Below, in pieces: positions 6,135-16,600 of a stretch of 56,326 nt of DNA. Both the position numbers and the translations under genes were made by a program. The DNA comes from Ruminococcus sp. GTDB taxonomy: Bacteria > Bacillota > Clostridia > Oscillospirales > Ruminococcaceae. Position 1 is the first letter of the stretch. Each line of letters begins with the position of its first letter. The notes below the pieces were generated by a model. It did not search any database and was not told the DNA's origin. It saw only the letters and a program-made list of their open reading frames with translations. The DNA lies in assembly GCA_017437285.1 (NCBI GenBank), contig JAFSBM010000200.1, forward strand, positions 1 through 56,326. The letters run 5' to 3'.

Positions 6135-6163
6135 ATTATACATCAGCGGTCGATTTTTGTCAA
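6135..6163 (-). promoter_or_regulatory. Promoter of the toxin mRNA
   Basis: On the minus strand TTGACA (plus 6158-6163) and TATAAT (plus 6135-6140) with a 17-base spacer, both perfect. The leader of about 60 bases resembles, in broken blocks, the leader of the antisense RNA (GAGAGTGC, ACGG, GCTCCCA in both). Confidence 0.85.
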
Positions 6164-6180
6164 GATATGATGCCATACGA

Positions 6181-6206
6181 TAGGACGAAGGTGAAAGCCT
6201 CCGTCC
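6181..6206. terminator. Hairpin between TraX and the toxin locus
   Basis: AGGACG-A-AGG pairs with CCT-C-CGTCCT around TGAAAG. On the plus strand it is followed by TTTTATTTT. On the minus strand, downstream of traX, the T-run is absent. It may insulate the convergent traX and left-end units. Confidence 0.5.
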
Positions 6207-6208
6207 TT

Positions 6209-6952
6209 TTATTTTATCATTGCGTTCAGGAGCACCAGCACCGCCATGTGCAGCGGATAGTACACATAGAATACCCAGCGATTTATGTTTTTTGTTATGC
6301 CGGTTCCGCTGCCAGACTTTCCATTATACATCCCGATCAGCAGAGGGGCAAGCAGTATACCAAACTGAAAGAAAGAAGATCTCAATCCATCCAATGTCAT
6401 TGCATACCGTTCAACCACCAAGAATATTGACAGACAAATGTAAATGATGTTTCTTTTCTTTGGATTCTCCCTGAACTTGTAAAAGAGCAGCACCCAGATA
6501 GGAGCAATGTATGACCAGTCACCCAGATCGGCAATGGCAAAACAGATGAGTTTCAGAATCAGTTTTGTCATAGTCTTCATTTTCTTGTTTTCTGAAATCA
6601 GCAGCACAAGGAAAGATAAACAAAATGTGAACATCACATTCCAGTTCATCAGAAATTCAACTGCATTTTCCGGCGGACGGCGAAAAATCATGAGAAAGTA
6701 AAACGGCTGTGAAATCAAAGCGAATAGGGCAAGCCGTGAGAAATATTTCTTGCGGTTTCTGGTGTGACGGAAACCTTCAGCAATAAAGAAACACATAATG
6801 GGGGCTGTAAGCCTTCCTATCGTCCGCATGAGAAAGTATAGGGGAGTATCCGGTGCAACGAACAAAAACGCTGTGTGATCGATTGTCATAGCAATGAGGG
6901 CTATGTATTTGAGTGCATTCCTTGAAAGCATCTTGTAATTTTTCATTTTCAT
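6209..6952 (-). CDS. traX: TraX family membrane protein
   Basis: This 247-residue polytopic protein opens with LSRNALKYIALIAMTIDHTA and continues with MRTIGRLTAPIMCFFIAEGF, the hallmark start of the TraX family. About seven or eight membrane segments follow. In F-type plasmids TraX N-acetylates pilin; in Firmicutes elements the homologues are common but their substrate is not established. It is the last gene of the long minus-strand block: its ATG is five bases after the relaxase stop and GAGGAA lies in the gap, so the two genes are coupled. A role in modifying the conjugation apparatus or the cell surface is inference. Confidence 0.85.
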   Translation of the reverse strand: MKMKNYKMLSRNALKYIALIAMTIDHTAFLFVAPDTPLYFLMRTIGRLTAPIMCFFIAEGFRHTRNRKKYFSRLALFALISQPFYFLMIFRRPPENAVEFLMNWNVMFTFCLSFLVLLISENKKMKTMTKLILKLICFAIADLGDWSYIAPIWVLLFYKFRENPKKRNIIYICLSIFLVVERYAMTLDGLRSSFFQFGILLAPLLIGMYNGKSGSGTGITKNINRWVFYVYYPLHMAVLVLLNAMIK

Positions 6953-6956
6953 TTCC

Positions 6957-8819
6957 TCATACCGGTTTTACGCCGTTCGGTACAAACTTCGATTCTCTTC
7001 GTTCACGCTCTGCACCAACAAGCGACTGCACATAAGTACCACCCATGACTTTCTCCATTGCGGAAAGAGTATCGGATGCTTCTTGCAGTTTTTTTCTTTC
7101 TTCAGACAGGGCTGCATCAGCTTGCTGTACACTCTCCATCTGATTATTGATGAGAATGTCTACATTCCGGTAATTGCTTGCATTGATTGTACCGTACTGC
7201 TGCAATGTACGCTGTGCCTGTTCAAGCGTGAACACATCCGACTTTTTGCCCTCAAAGACGATTTCAATTTTTTCTTTCAGATCATAGAAGGTTTTCAGTT
7301 CTGCTTTCTCACGCTCCAGCTGTTTTTCTTTTTCAGAAACAGCCTGTTCCAGTTCTTCCATTTCTCGGCGTAAGCTTTCAACCGTTGCACCGGCATTGAT
7401 CTTTGCATTCAATGCCGTCAGTTTGTCAAGTTCAATGTCGTTTGTCCATGAGAATGGTTTTGTCTTGTCTCTCTTACGCATTGGCAATGCTCCATTGCCG
7501 AATGCGATCGTGTAGAACTGCACTGTCCGCAGTACAACAAATTCCGGTGTGTTCTTTTTGGCTGTACTGATTTTCTGTGCAATGCTGCTTTCGTATTTTT
7601 TGCGAGCATTGATTCTGTTCCGGAGTGCATATTCGCTGTAGTGTTCGCCGAGGGATTTCAATCGGATTGCCTGATTGCCGTGCGGAGGTTTCACTGCAAG
7701 ATATTTGCCGTTCCGGATGGTGTAGTTTTCGGCTTTCAGCTTTTCCAGCAATTCCTCTACGCTGCTGGACTGCATGAGCAGTCTGTCAATATCTTCACGC
7801 AGCTTGTCACGAGCTGCACTTCTTTTCGGTTTGTATTCTTTTTCAATTTTCCGAATTTCTTCGACAAAACATTCTTGTGCCTCGAATCCGTTTTCAGTTT
7901 CGTGGTAGGGAATCCCCAGATCGTCCAATTGTGACTGCACGAATGCTTGTTTTTCTGGTTGAGCGTAGAAGAACGAACGGTAAGGAGACTGCTGCTGCTG
8001 TTCAAGAAGTTCGTGTTCACGCTCCAACAAATTCAGTCTTGTCCGCAGCTGCTGCACATGACTGACTTCCAGATCTGCATCTGTGATTTGTCTGGACTTT
8101 CTGAGTGCAGCAACGATCTTTTTCTCATCCTGTGTTTTCTTGAACTGTTCCACAGTTTGATGTGCGTACTTTGCATTTTTATCGTCTCGAGTGTAGCCAT
8201 GCCGATGCAGGATGCGTTCCATCTCTTCTCTTTCACTTGCCTCCCATGCAACCAAACGATTCTGCTTGAAGTTCGTTGCGGTAAAACCTTGTTCGTCAAG
8301 TGCAGCTTTCATGGAAACCCCCTTACTCAATCCATTCTTTCTGCCAGCTGTGTAGAACGGAATGAAGTCAATATGCAGATGCGGACTGGCTTCATCCATG
8401 TGCAAGACGGCATTGAAGATGTGAAGGTTTGGATTCCTCTCTTTGAATCCTCTGATGTATTCGTCCAGCATTTTTTTTGCTTCTTCTCCATTCTGACTTC
8501 CGCATGGTGCAGACCGGCTATCACCAAACTGCACAATGATTTCATAGTAGGCTTCTTCACGCTTGCTGTCAGAAATGTGCTTATAGTAGTCTTGTATTCT
8601 TCGACATGGCTGTTTCTGTTTGGCATTGTATGCTGCAATGGCTTCACCGAAAAGTTCTTGGTAAGCATCCTCTACATCCTGTCGGACATAGGTTATATTT
8701 TCAGCCATCTTTTCCGGCTTGATATTTCCTGCAATGAATTTCCGGTTATTGTGTTCGACATTCGCTCCATGCTGGACACTTGCTTTGCCCAGCGTGAAGC
8801 TTGTACTCAATGACGCCAT
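6957..8819 (-). CDS. MOBV-type relaxase (Mob/Pre family)
   Basis: This 620-residue protein would nick the element at oriT and pilot the strand to the recipient. Residues 23-26 are HNNR, part of the N-terminal MOBV motif. Residues about 140-149 are HMDEASPHLH, the histidine-rich metal-binding motif of Mob/Pre relaxases. AYYEIIVQFG before it is also family-typical. Residues from about 240 on are largely helical and coiled-coil. The family is best known from small mobilisable plasmids such as pMV158; finding it as the main relaxase of a self-transmissible element is less usual. AGGAG precedes the ATG. The upstream spacer (8820-9135) holds an oriT-like structure. traX follows directly. Confidence 0.9.
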   Translation of the reverse strand: MASLSTSFTLGKASVQHGANVEHNNRKFIAGNIKPEKMAENITYVRQDVEDAYQELFGEAIAAYNAKQKQPCRRIQDYYKHISDSKREEAYYEIIVQFGDSRSAPCGSQNGEEAKKMLDEYIRGFKERNPNLHIFNAVLHMDEASPHLHIDFIPFYTAGRKNGLSKGVSMKAALDEQGFTATNFKQNRLVAWEASEREEMERILHRHGYTRDDKNAKYAHQTVEQFKKTQDEKKIVAALRKSRQITDADLEVSHVQQLRTRLNLLEREHELLEQQQQSPYRSFFYAQPEKQAFVQSQLDDLGIPYHETENGFEAQECFVEEIRKIEKEYKPKRSAARDKLREDIDRLLMQSSSVEELLEKLKAENYTIRNGKYLAVKPPHGNQAIRLKSLGEHYSEYALRNRINARKKYESSIAQKISTAKKNTPEFVVLRTVQFYTIAFGNGALPMRKRDKTKPFSWTNDIELDKLTALNAKINAGATVESLRREMEELEQAVSEKEKQLEREKAELKTFYDLKEKIEIVFEGKKSDVFTLEQAQRTLQQYGTINASNYRNVDILINNQMESVQQADAALSEERKKLQEASDTLSAMEKVMGGTYVQSLVGAERERRESKFVPNGVKPV

Positions 8820-8860
8820 TTTGGAAACTCCTTTCTTTTTTCAAAAACGGTATTTTTGTG

Positions 8861-8952
8861 ATGATTTTTGTAAAAATCATAATTCATGTGCATATTGGGT
8901 AGTGTTTACCCAATACCTGTTTTGCACGTCCCAAATGGAACGGGCAAAACAG
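8861..8952. other. Putative oriT
   Basis: Three inverted repeats stand side by side just upstream of the relaxase gene. They are ATGATTTTT/AAAAATCAT (8861-8880), TATTGGGTA/TACCCAATA with central GTGTT (8893-8915), and CTGTTTTGC/GCAAAACAG (8917-8952). The middle one reads TAGTGTTTA across its loop, close to the TAGTGTG-TTA nick region of the pMV158 oriT recognised by the MOBV relaxase MobM. By analogy the nick should fall in the GTGTT loop. Position, structure and relaxase class agree. The nick site itself is inference. Confidence 0.7.
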
Positions 8953-9135
8953 ATCATTCCGCTCCGCTGCATTATTGGGCAAAGTCTGCGACCTTGACGG
9001 CACAGAATCCCCTCCACGTTTTCAGCAGAAAACAAGAAATTTTTCTCCGAAAAATCAGTGAAGGAAATTCTGACTGCTCCGCAGATGGGGAAACTCCCCA
9101 AACCCCTTTTGCAGCTTTTTTCTTTCAGTGTAGTA
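8953..9135. other. Remainder of the oriT-side spacer
   Basis: No gene was found. A degenerate echo of the oriT arm (TTATTGGG near 8971) and a small stem with arms GGGGA/TCCCC near 9088-9100 are visible. No clear promoter was found for the relaxase gene here, so it may be read through from upstream. Confidence 0.35.
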
Positions 9136-9471
9136 TCAACTGTTCTCATTTTTATTTTTACCCTTTCCGATCTGAAAGAAAAAATCTTCACTGCAATCTT
9201 CTGTTGCGTTCAAGTAGATTGCCATCAGTTTGATCAGCAGTGCAGCCTCATCTTCATAAAAATAAATGACGGCTGTTTCTTCTCCTTCGTGTGTGAAAGT
9301 TCTGCCATAGGTCAGAATCTTTTTCTTCAGTCGCTGTGCATAGACAGCGTATTTATTTGTTTCGTCTGCTTGAATGAAATTCGACAGAACCGAAACAAGG
9401 GAGTTGAAGAATCCCCTTGTCAGAAAAACTTCAACTGCCCCTCTTTTGGATTTTGTATTTTTGTAATTCAC
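9136..9471 (-). CDS. Small hypothetical protein upstream of oriT
   Basis: This 111-residue protein begins MNYKNTKSKRGAVEVFLTRG, continues with a helical region (LVSVLSNFIQADETNKYAVYAQRLKKKI) and ends in a Lys/Asn-rich tail. It starts at a GTG that overlaps the TGA of the upstream Toprim gene, so translation is coupled. A small charged protein coded beside oriT could be a relaxosome accessory factor. That is suggested only by position; no ribbon-helix-helix or other DNA-binding motif is evident. Confidence 0.65.
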   Translation of the reverse strand: MNYKNTKSKRGAVEVFLTRGFFNSLVSVLSNFIQADETNKYAVYAQRLKKKILTYGRTFTHEGEETAVIYFYEDEAALLIKLMAIYLNATEDCSEDFFFQIGKGKNKNENS

Positions 9472-10556
9472 TTCTTACCTCTCATCTGGAAATGCGGACG
9501 CTCCAATTTCTTTTCATCGCCAATCGGCTGCTGTGTGATACTTGCATCGGGATTTTCTGATCTGAACACAAGCATCTCATTCCAGTCTTTGAAACCTCTG
9601 TCATCGAGATGGGACTTGACACTTGCGGATCTCACAAAGCCATTCTCTGCTTCGAACTTTCTTCCGGCATCATCGTTGTCTACACAGGAAATGATCTGCA
9701 CACCTTCTGCCTCCAGTTTTTTCGGCACAGTCGGTTTCAGTCCTGCCATGGAAACCAGAACCGCACCTTCGAGTTTTTTCTTGTCACAGAAAGTGTAAAA
9801 ACTCATCAGGTCAATCGCACTCTCAAAAATGTATGCTCGTTTCAGTTTTCCGTCTTTGGCAGGAACAGGAGTGAACATGAAAGCACTGTCACCAGTTCCG
9901 GCTGCAATGCCCTTGAATCTTTTGAAAGAATTGCAGCCCTGCACTTCACCGCCGATCACATTTCCGCTGCTGTCTCTGTGAACGAAAACTGCATTCGCAT
10001 TTTGGAAAGTCTGCTTCACGCCATTCACTGTTGTGTTCACTGTGTTCTCTGACTGATACAGCAATTTTGCATGAACCAGTTCTTCGACAATTGCAGCAGG
10101 AATTTTTCTGGACTGACAGAAATATGCAAACATTCTTCTCATGTTCGCAGCCTGTGCTGGCATCTGCAAATCCTTATGTTCAGCCGGTGCGGATGTCCGC
10201 TCTGACGGAGGAGTTCTGTGTACTCTTGGCGGTGATGTGTATTGTGGTGCTTGCGATTTTTCATACTGTGCAGATCGTGTGGTTGTGATGTCGTTCCCTG
10301 TCAGTTCATACACAGCCTGCTTAAAATCCCGACCGACAATCAAAGTCAAACAGTCGATAGAGTTGTTTGTTCTGCCCTGATTGGTGTAGTGGTGAAACCA
10401 CTGGTGTGAATCAGGCTTGATGCAAAGCCCTGCGAACTCCTTCACATAGTATTCGCTGCCTTTTCGTGTGACCGTATAACCACTTTGCTGAAAGTAGTTT
10501 ACCAGATCAGCCTCTCTTGCAGCTTGCACCAATTTGTCGAATTCTTCTTTCTTCAT
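9468..10556 (-). CDS. Toprim domain, primase-like protein (DUF3991 type)
   Basis: The 362-residue protein starts at MKKEEFDKLVQAAREADLVN, with GAAAGGA before the ATG at 10556; the longer frame upstream lacks a site. The N-terminal 100 residues (YFQQSGYTVTRKGSEYYVKE, then QWFHHYTNQGRTNNSIDCLT) match the zinc-finger-like start of primase-related DUF3991 proteins. The C-terminal part has a Toprim-like core: AYIFESAIDLMSFYTF near residue 253 and CVDNDDAGRKF near residue 304, giving the acidic metal site. Such proteins are regular ICE companions and probably prime or process the transferred strand. It is translationally coupled to the small gene downstream and follows the giant methyltransferase/helicase gene. 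Confidence 0.82.
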   Translation of the reverse strand: MKKEEFDKLVQAAREADLVNYFQQSGYTVTRKGSEYYVKEFAGLCIKPDSHQWFHHYTNQGRTNNSIDCLTLIVGRDFKQAVYELTGNDITTTRSAQYEKSQAPQYTSPPRVHRTPPSERTSAPAEHKDLQMPAQAANMRRMFAYFCQSRKIPAAIVEELVHAKLLYQSENTVNTTVNGVKQTFQNANAVFVHRDSSGNVIGGEVQGCNSFKRFKGIAAGTGDSAFMFTPVPAKDGKLKRAYIFESAIDLMSFYTFCDKKKLEGAVLVSMAGLKPTVPKKLEAEGVQIISCVDNDDAGRKFEAENGFVRSASVKSHLDDRGFKDWNEMLVFRSENPDASITQQPIGDEKKLERPHFQMRGKK

Positions 10557-10622
10557 GATTGTTCCTTTCTGTGTAATGAGAATGCCCTCACTGTATTCAG
10601 CAAGGGCATCCATTCTATGATT

Positions 10623-13600
10623 TTATTTTCTTGGTGTACCATTTGTTGGCGGTGTCATGTCATCGTCAACTGGCTGGAAGTCGTTATCGTCCGTGCTGCC
10701 GTAAGTTTCCTTTCGTTTCTGCACTTCTTCCGCAGTTTCAACGATCGGTACTTCTTCTGCATCACAAACATCATCTTCCTGCACGGAGAGTCCGGCAAGA
10801 CGCAATTCCAGTTCGTTGAGTTCTTCTGTTTTTGCTTCAAGCTCTGCTTCATACTGCCACGGAATGCCCACACGCTCTGTTGCCTGTTGCAGATTGGTTT
10901 CCAGATCGGCAATCGCCTTGACTGTATCTTCTTCCGATTTCGCAATTCCCTTCGAAAGGAGATTACACAGTCTCTGATAATTGTCCTGATTTTCTGTCAG
11001 ACCGGCACTGCAAGTGTAGGTGTATTCACCCTTGACTGTAAAGAATGCTTCTGTACCGAGTGCAAGATGATCTTCTGCTCTGACCGATACTTCAAAGCCA
11101 TTGATCGTTACTGACGGTACATTCTCATTCGGATCAGCAGCCTTTTTCTGTGCCATGTCCAGCAGATAGGCATTGATTGCTTTTCGATCAATCAGCGTAT
11201 GTCCAGTCTGTGAACGCAGCACAAGTTCTGAAATGTGTTCCGCTGCCTTTTTGTCGCTCTGGATGTGTGCCAGTGTTTCCTTTTTCTTTTCAATTTGTGC
11301 AGGAATCGATTCAACCTTTCGCTGCATCTGTCCCGTTTCGTAGGTGTACTCTGTCCGTAGCATTGTCAGTTCCGCAATCTCATTTGCCAGCTCTATCCGG
11401 CGTTTGAAATCAGGGTTCCCTTCCGCTGCTGCCTGAATCTCACCAAATGTCAGTACCTTCTCATCACAATCCTCGGACACTCTTGCCGGACACTTATCAT
11501 CCAGCAGTTGTGCGATGAATCGAGCCTTGGCTGTAACTGTCTGATACAGATAGCTGTCGAGTGTGCCTTCGGTAACATAGTTGAAGATCTGAACCTCGTC
11601 ATAGCGATTTCCCTGTCGCAGGATTCTGCCCTCACGCTGCTCAAAGTCTGAAGGTTTCCACGGCACATCGATGTGATGCAATGCACAAAGATTTTGCTGG
11701 ATGTTAGCACCTGTGCCGAGCGTTCCGGTGCTTGCAATTACAACACGATACTTCGCATCATTGATGTCACGGAAAATGTCTGCACGGTTTTTCGCATCCG
11801 ACTTCGGTGCAAAGATGATCTCTTCTTCTGGAATGCCAGCTGCAATCAACTGTTCCTTCAGATAGTCATATACGGAGAAGTTTCCATGATCCGCATTGAC
11901 GGCAATATCGGAGAAGATAATCTGTACGCCTCTGGTGTCCGCTGTCTGCTGGTAGATCTCTGACACATTTCTGATACAAGCATCCACCTTACTGTCAGTG
12001 CCATCCACGAAGTCAATCGGCAATTCTTCTTCACGCTTTTCATACAGCGATCTGATTGCAGCGTTGCCCAGTCCGATGAGACGAGCTTCGCCTGTGATCT
12101 TCAGCAGATTGTCCTCATGCGGTTCCACAAGTCCTGCTGCAATCGCTCTTGCACGCTCTGCAAGACTCTGTACATATGCTTTCTGTTCCGGCGTTGCCGG
12201 TACGGAGACAATTTGAGGCTTGCCGGTTTTCAGCTTAGGACGAGGCAGTTGCAGCTTGTCAGCACTCTGCACATCCGCAAACTCTTTGTACATCGCCATG
12301 AGTTCCGGCAGATTAGCAAAGCTTGCAAAGCTTGTACGCAGCTTGAGTGTGCCATCCGCACCCTGCTGATTCTTTGTCACAACATTGCCAAAGGTTGCAG
12401 CCCAATCGTCAAATCGAGCCACGCCAGCCTGTTCCAACAAATCCGGACGCAGATAGCGAGTCATGACATAGAGTTCTGTCATAGAATTTGATACCGGCGT
12501 GCCGGTGCAGAACAGGATGTGACCCTGCCCGAACTGTTCATTGAAGTAGTCGGTTTTCATCTGCATATCTTCGGCTCTGCCGGACGGACGAGTGGTAACA
12601 CCGGCTACATTTGTCATTTTCGTGGTAACAAAGCCGTTTTTATATGCGTGTGCCTCATCACATACCAAATAGTCAAAGCCCAGCTGTTCAAACTCCAGCA
12701 GATCATCCTTTGCTTTCGCAGCAGCCTTCGGATCAGTCAGCTTTTCGATTCGTGCTTTCAGCCGTTTTTTCGCTGTTTCGAGGTTCTTGATGGAGAAGTC
12801 TCTTTTTCCGGAGTTTTCACGCTTGCGTTCACGCAGCATATCTTCCAACTTATCGAGTTCCTTTTGCATGAATGCCACACGGTATGCCTTGGACATGGAG
12901 ATCTTCTCGAACTGCTCCTGTGACATGATGACTGCATCATACGAGCCGGTTGCCACACGAGCTGTGAAAAGCTTTCTCTTTGCTTCACTGGACAGATCAT
13001 CACTTGTTACTGTCAGCAGCTTTGCATCCGGATACAGCTTTCTCCATTCGCTTGCCACCTGTTCTGTCAGTGCCTTCGGCACAACTACACAAGCCTTGTG
13101 TATCAGCCCCAGTTCCTTTTTCTTCATCACTGTCGAGAACATCACAGCGGACTTACCAGCACCAACAACATGAGCTGCCAGAGTGTTACCGCCATAGATT
13201 GCTCTTGCTACGCAGTCCTTTTGATGAGGACGCAGCACAAAACCAGCGGACATACCCGGGAGTGTCAGTTTAGAGCCGTCATACTCACGACCGACAAGGG
13301 AATTGAAAATATCATTGTATTTACGTTCGTATTTGGCTTTTCTTGCAGGATCAGCAAAAATCCACTTCTTGAACTCTTCACGGATGAGTTTTGCTTTCTC
13401 CATTGCAAGCTTGGTTGCTCTGGGATCCGTTCTTGTGATTGTCTTAGACGGATCCTTGGGATGGGGCTTTTCACGCATGACTGCAATGCGTCTCTGATTC
13501 AAGATTTTCTCTGCCAGCTGGTACAACGAGTAGTCCGCTGTGCCGTAGGTAGTAGTTTCTGCAAGATTCAGATCCTTCTTGCTGCCAGCGTTCATGATTG

Positions 13601-16600
13601 CAAATTCACCGGTGACCGGCGAATAGCTGACTTCACTGTTTCTGGAATAGATAGAGCGTCCGCTTAAATGCTGCAAGAATGCTGTGTAGTCTTGCGGTTC
13701 AATCCATGGGCATCCCATCTGGACCGCAATTTCCTCTGCTCTGATGTCTTCCGGAATCACTTCTGCCAGTGCAGCAGCGTTTCTCTCAAACAGCGGATCA
13801 GCCTTTGCGTACTCAAGAGCCATGGTGTGCTTCATGCGGACATTGCCGGATAAGTATTCGCTTCTTTCCACAACACCGGAGTACGGCATATCCGGCATAC
13901 ACTTTTCGGGATCGAGGAAGATCGCACCCTTATCAAGCAGTTCTGTGCATACCTTATCTGCAATTTCCGGCAGTTCTGCATCCGGATATTGTTCACGCAG
14001 CAGTGTTGCCATGTATACGATATTGGGGAATCCTCTCTGATCGAGGGATACTTGTAATGCCTCTTCCGCAGTCTGTACTGCTGTGATCTCTGCCATGGGG
14101 TTCACTGTACGCCGGAAGAAGATGTCAGCCTTTTCATACTGCTGTGTTTCCTCACTGTGCGTTTCCAGTGACTGAATGATCGGGAAATCAGAATCTGCAC
14201 CGAACAGTTTCTTCACTTTCTTTTCAGATACAGCACCAAATTCCTTTTTGTAGGCATCATACACTTCGTTCAGCTTTTCACGGATCGGCAGCAGATCTTC
14301 ATCCGAGGCAGATGTTTTCTGCATATCCAAAAGCTTTCTTGTCACATCACGCAGTTCACAGAGCATTGCAAGCTGCTGGATGTCCTTTTTACTGCCCTTC
14401 ACTTCCTGCATCGTGTCCGTTTCACGGTAATAGACCTTGCCGTCCTGCACTTGATAACTGAAATTCTTGCCCCACGGCTCGATCATGCCTCGTTGCTGCT
14501 GGATGGCTTTTTCTCTCTTGGTTACACTGATTTTGGCGTTCAGATTCTTGATAGCCTCGCTCAGCTGCACTTTGAGATCGGCACCCTCATGCGGTGTACA
14601 GGTCAGCATATCGAAATGTGTTGTCTGCTCCATCTTGCCCAGTACCATTTGCGGATTCTGGACAAAGTAAGAGTTAATCTTCAGACCGTCCGCATTGGGG
14701 ATGGTGTAGCACCAGTCCGGCTTTGGTTCATGTGCTTGCAGCGGATGTTCACGCTTCTTCAGGAAGATGATGTCACTTGTTACCTTGGTACCAGCATCAG
14801 CGAACGCTGTGTTAGGTAAGCGGATTGCACCCACCAGCTCTGCCTGTGTTGCCAGATACTCACGGACTTTGGGACTTGCCTTATCCATGGTACCGGAGGA
14901 TGTCACAAACGCTACTACGCCACCGGCAGCCACCTTATCCAGTGCTTTCCTGAAGAAAGCATCATGAATTAACCAGTCCTGTGCGTAGTCGGGATCATTG
15001 AGTTTATAGCTGCCAAACGGTACATTGCCGATTGCCAGATCAAAGCTGCTGTCCGTCAGACCGGAGCGTTCAAATCCACACTCCATGATCGTGACATTCT
15101 CGTCATTCCGGTGCAACTGCTTGGCGATTCTTGCGGTCACATTGTCAATTTCCACACCGACTACTTCTGCATCGCTCAGACTGTGCGGTTTTCGGGTAAT
15201 GAAGTTTCCTGTTCCGCAAGCCGGTTCAAGGATACGAGCATCACGAGGCAGATCCATATTCTGAATCGCTGTGTACATCGCATCGATGATGATCTGGGGC
15301 GTGTAGTGTGCATTCAGCGTACTTTCTCTTGCTGCTGCATACTCTTCCGGTGTCAACAGACTTTGCAGTTGTTTCCTTGCATATTCATACCGGCTGAAGG
15401 TTTCATCGAATACTTGCGGTAAACCTCCCCATCCACAATAGCGACGCAGAGCATTTTCGGAATCCTGCTGTGTAGTCCATCTGTCATAAAGGGGCTGTCC
15501 ATTTCGTTCCGCTCTTTCCAGTCGCTTCAGTTCACGCAGGGCAGCAAGATTGTCGCTAACCTTATCAGCCGGATTGTGGGCATAGGTGATTTCCGGCAGA
15601 TCTGCCTGCACCTTGGGCAGTGCGGATACACCGCCATGCGTAGAGGCAAGAGCCTTTCTTCCATACAGATTGGATACTGTCTGTTTCCGCATTTCCACTT
15701 CCGCTTCGAAGGTTTCCAGTGCAGTATGCAGATTCTCCGGTGTGAACGGCATCTCCGGATCGGGATTATTGATTTCTCCCAGCTGGTGTACTGTGCCATC
15801 CTGCAAGGTTTCTGTCAGTTTCCAGTTATAGCGGTTGTCCTCGATGTTCAGTTCACCCAAACCGTGCTTCTCTGAAAAAGCATTCAGAACTGCTCGAAGT
15901 TCCGGCGTTCTGTCGGTGCTGACTTCCACAGATTCGATGGTTTCTGTCTCCTCGAGTGCAGGGGTTTCCAGTTTTGTCACTTCTCCGTTGCTGTCCGTGT
16001 AGGCAGCAAGCGGTCTGTCAGCATATCTTGCATTCTTCAGCACTTGCAGGAAGTTCTGTTCCAGTGCTGCAAGCAGTTTTCTGTCCGGATTGCCGTGTTC
16101 ATCGTGTACACGCTGATAGATTGTACCGATCGGCGGTACACCGTCCTGCTGATACTCCATGATTGTCAGCGTTTTTGCTTCATGATCGAGCGTGAATGTA
16201 AAGTCGGGATCACGCATCAGATCGCCTTCTTGAATATAATAGGTCATAAAGCTATATTGATCACCGCCCAGATGCTCCACGGACAACGGTTCATATGCAT
16301 CATCTACATTGCCGTAGCGTTCATGGATGTGTGTACCACTCACCAGATCGGGGAACATTTCGGCAAATTCCTTGTATAGCCTTTCTGATCGTGTCAGATG
16401 TTTCTTTGCTGTCGGTGCAGGGGCTGGAGCCGGTTGTACTTCTGGATCACTGTTTGTGTTTGTTGTTGCTTCTGAAAGTGTATCCGTACTTTCCACAACC
16501 TGTTCTTCCGGCTTTGCTCCACTCTTTTCCGGCATATCTCCATACAGCACAAAATCATGCAGTACTCTATGCAGCCTTGCATTCAGATGGATCGTAGACA

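Noticed and set aside
7947-8813. Plus-strand ORF of 288 residues opposite the relaxase gene
   Set aside because: Cys/Phe-rich composition typical of an antisense frame; the relaxase frame carries conserved motifs.
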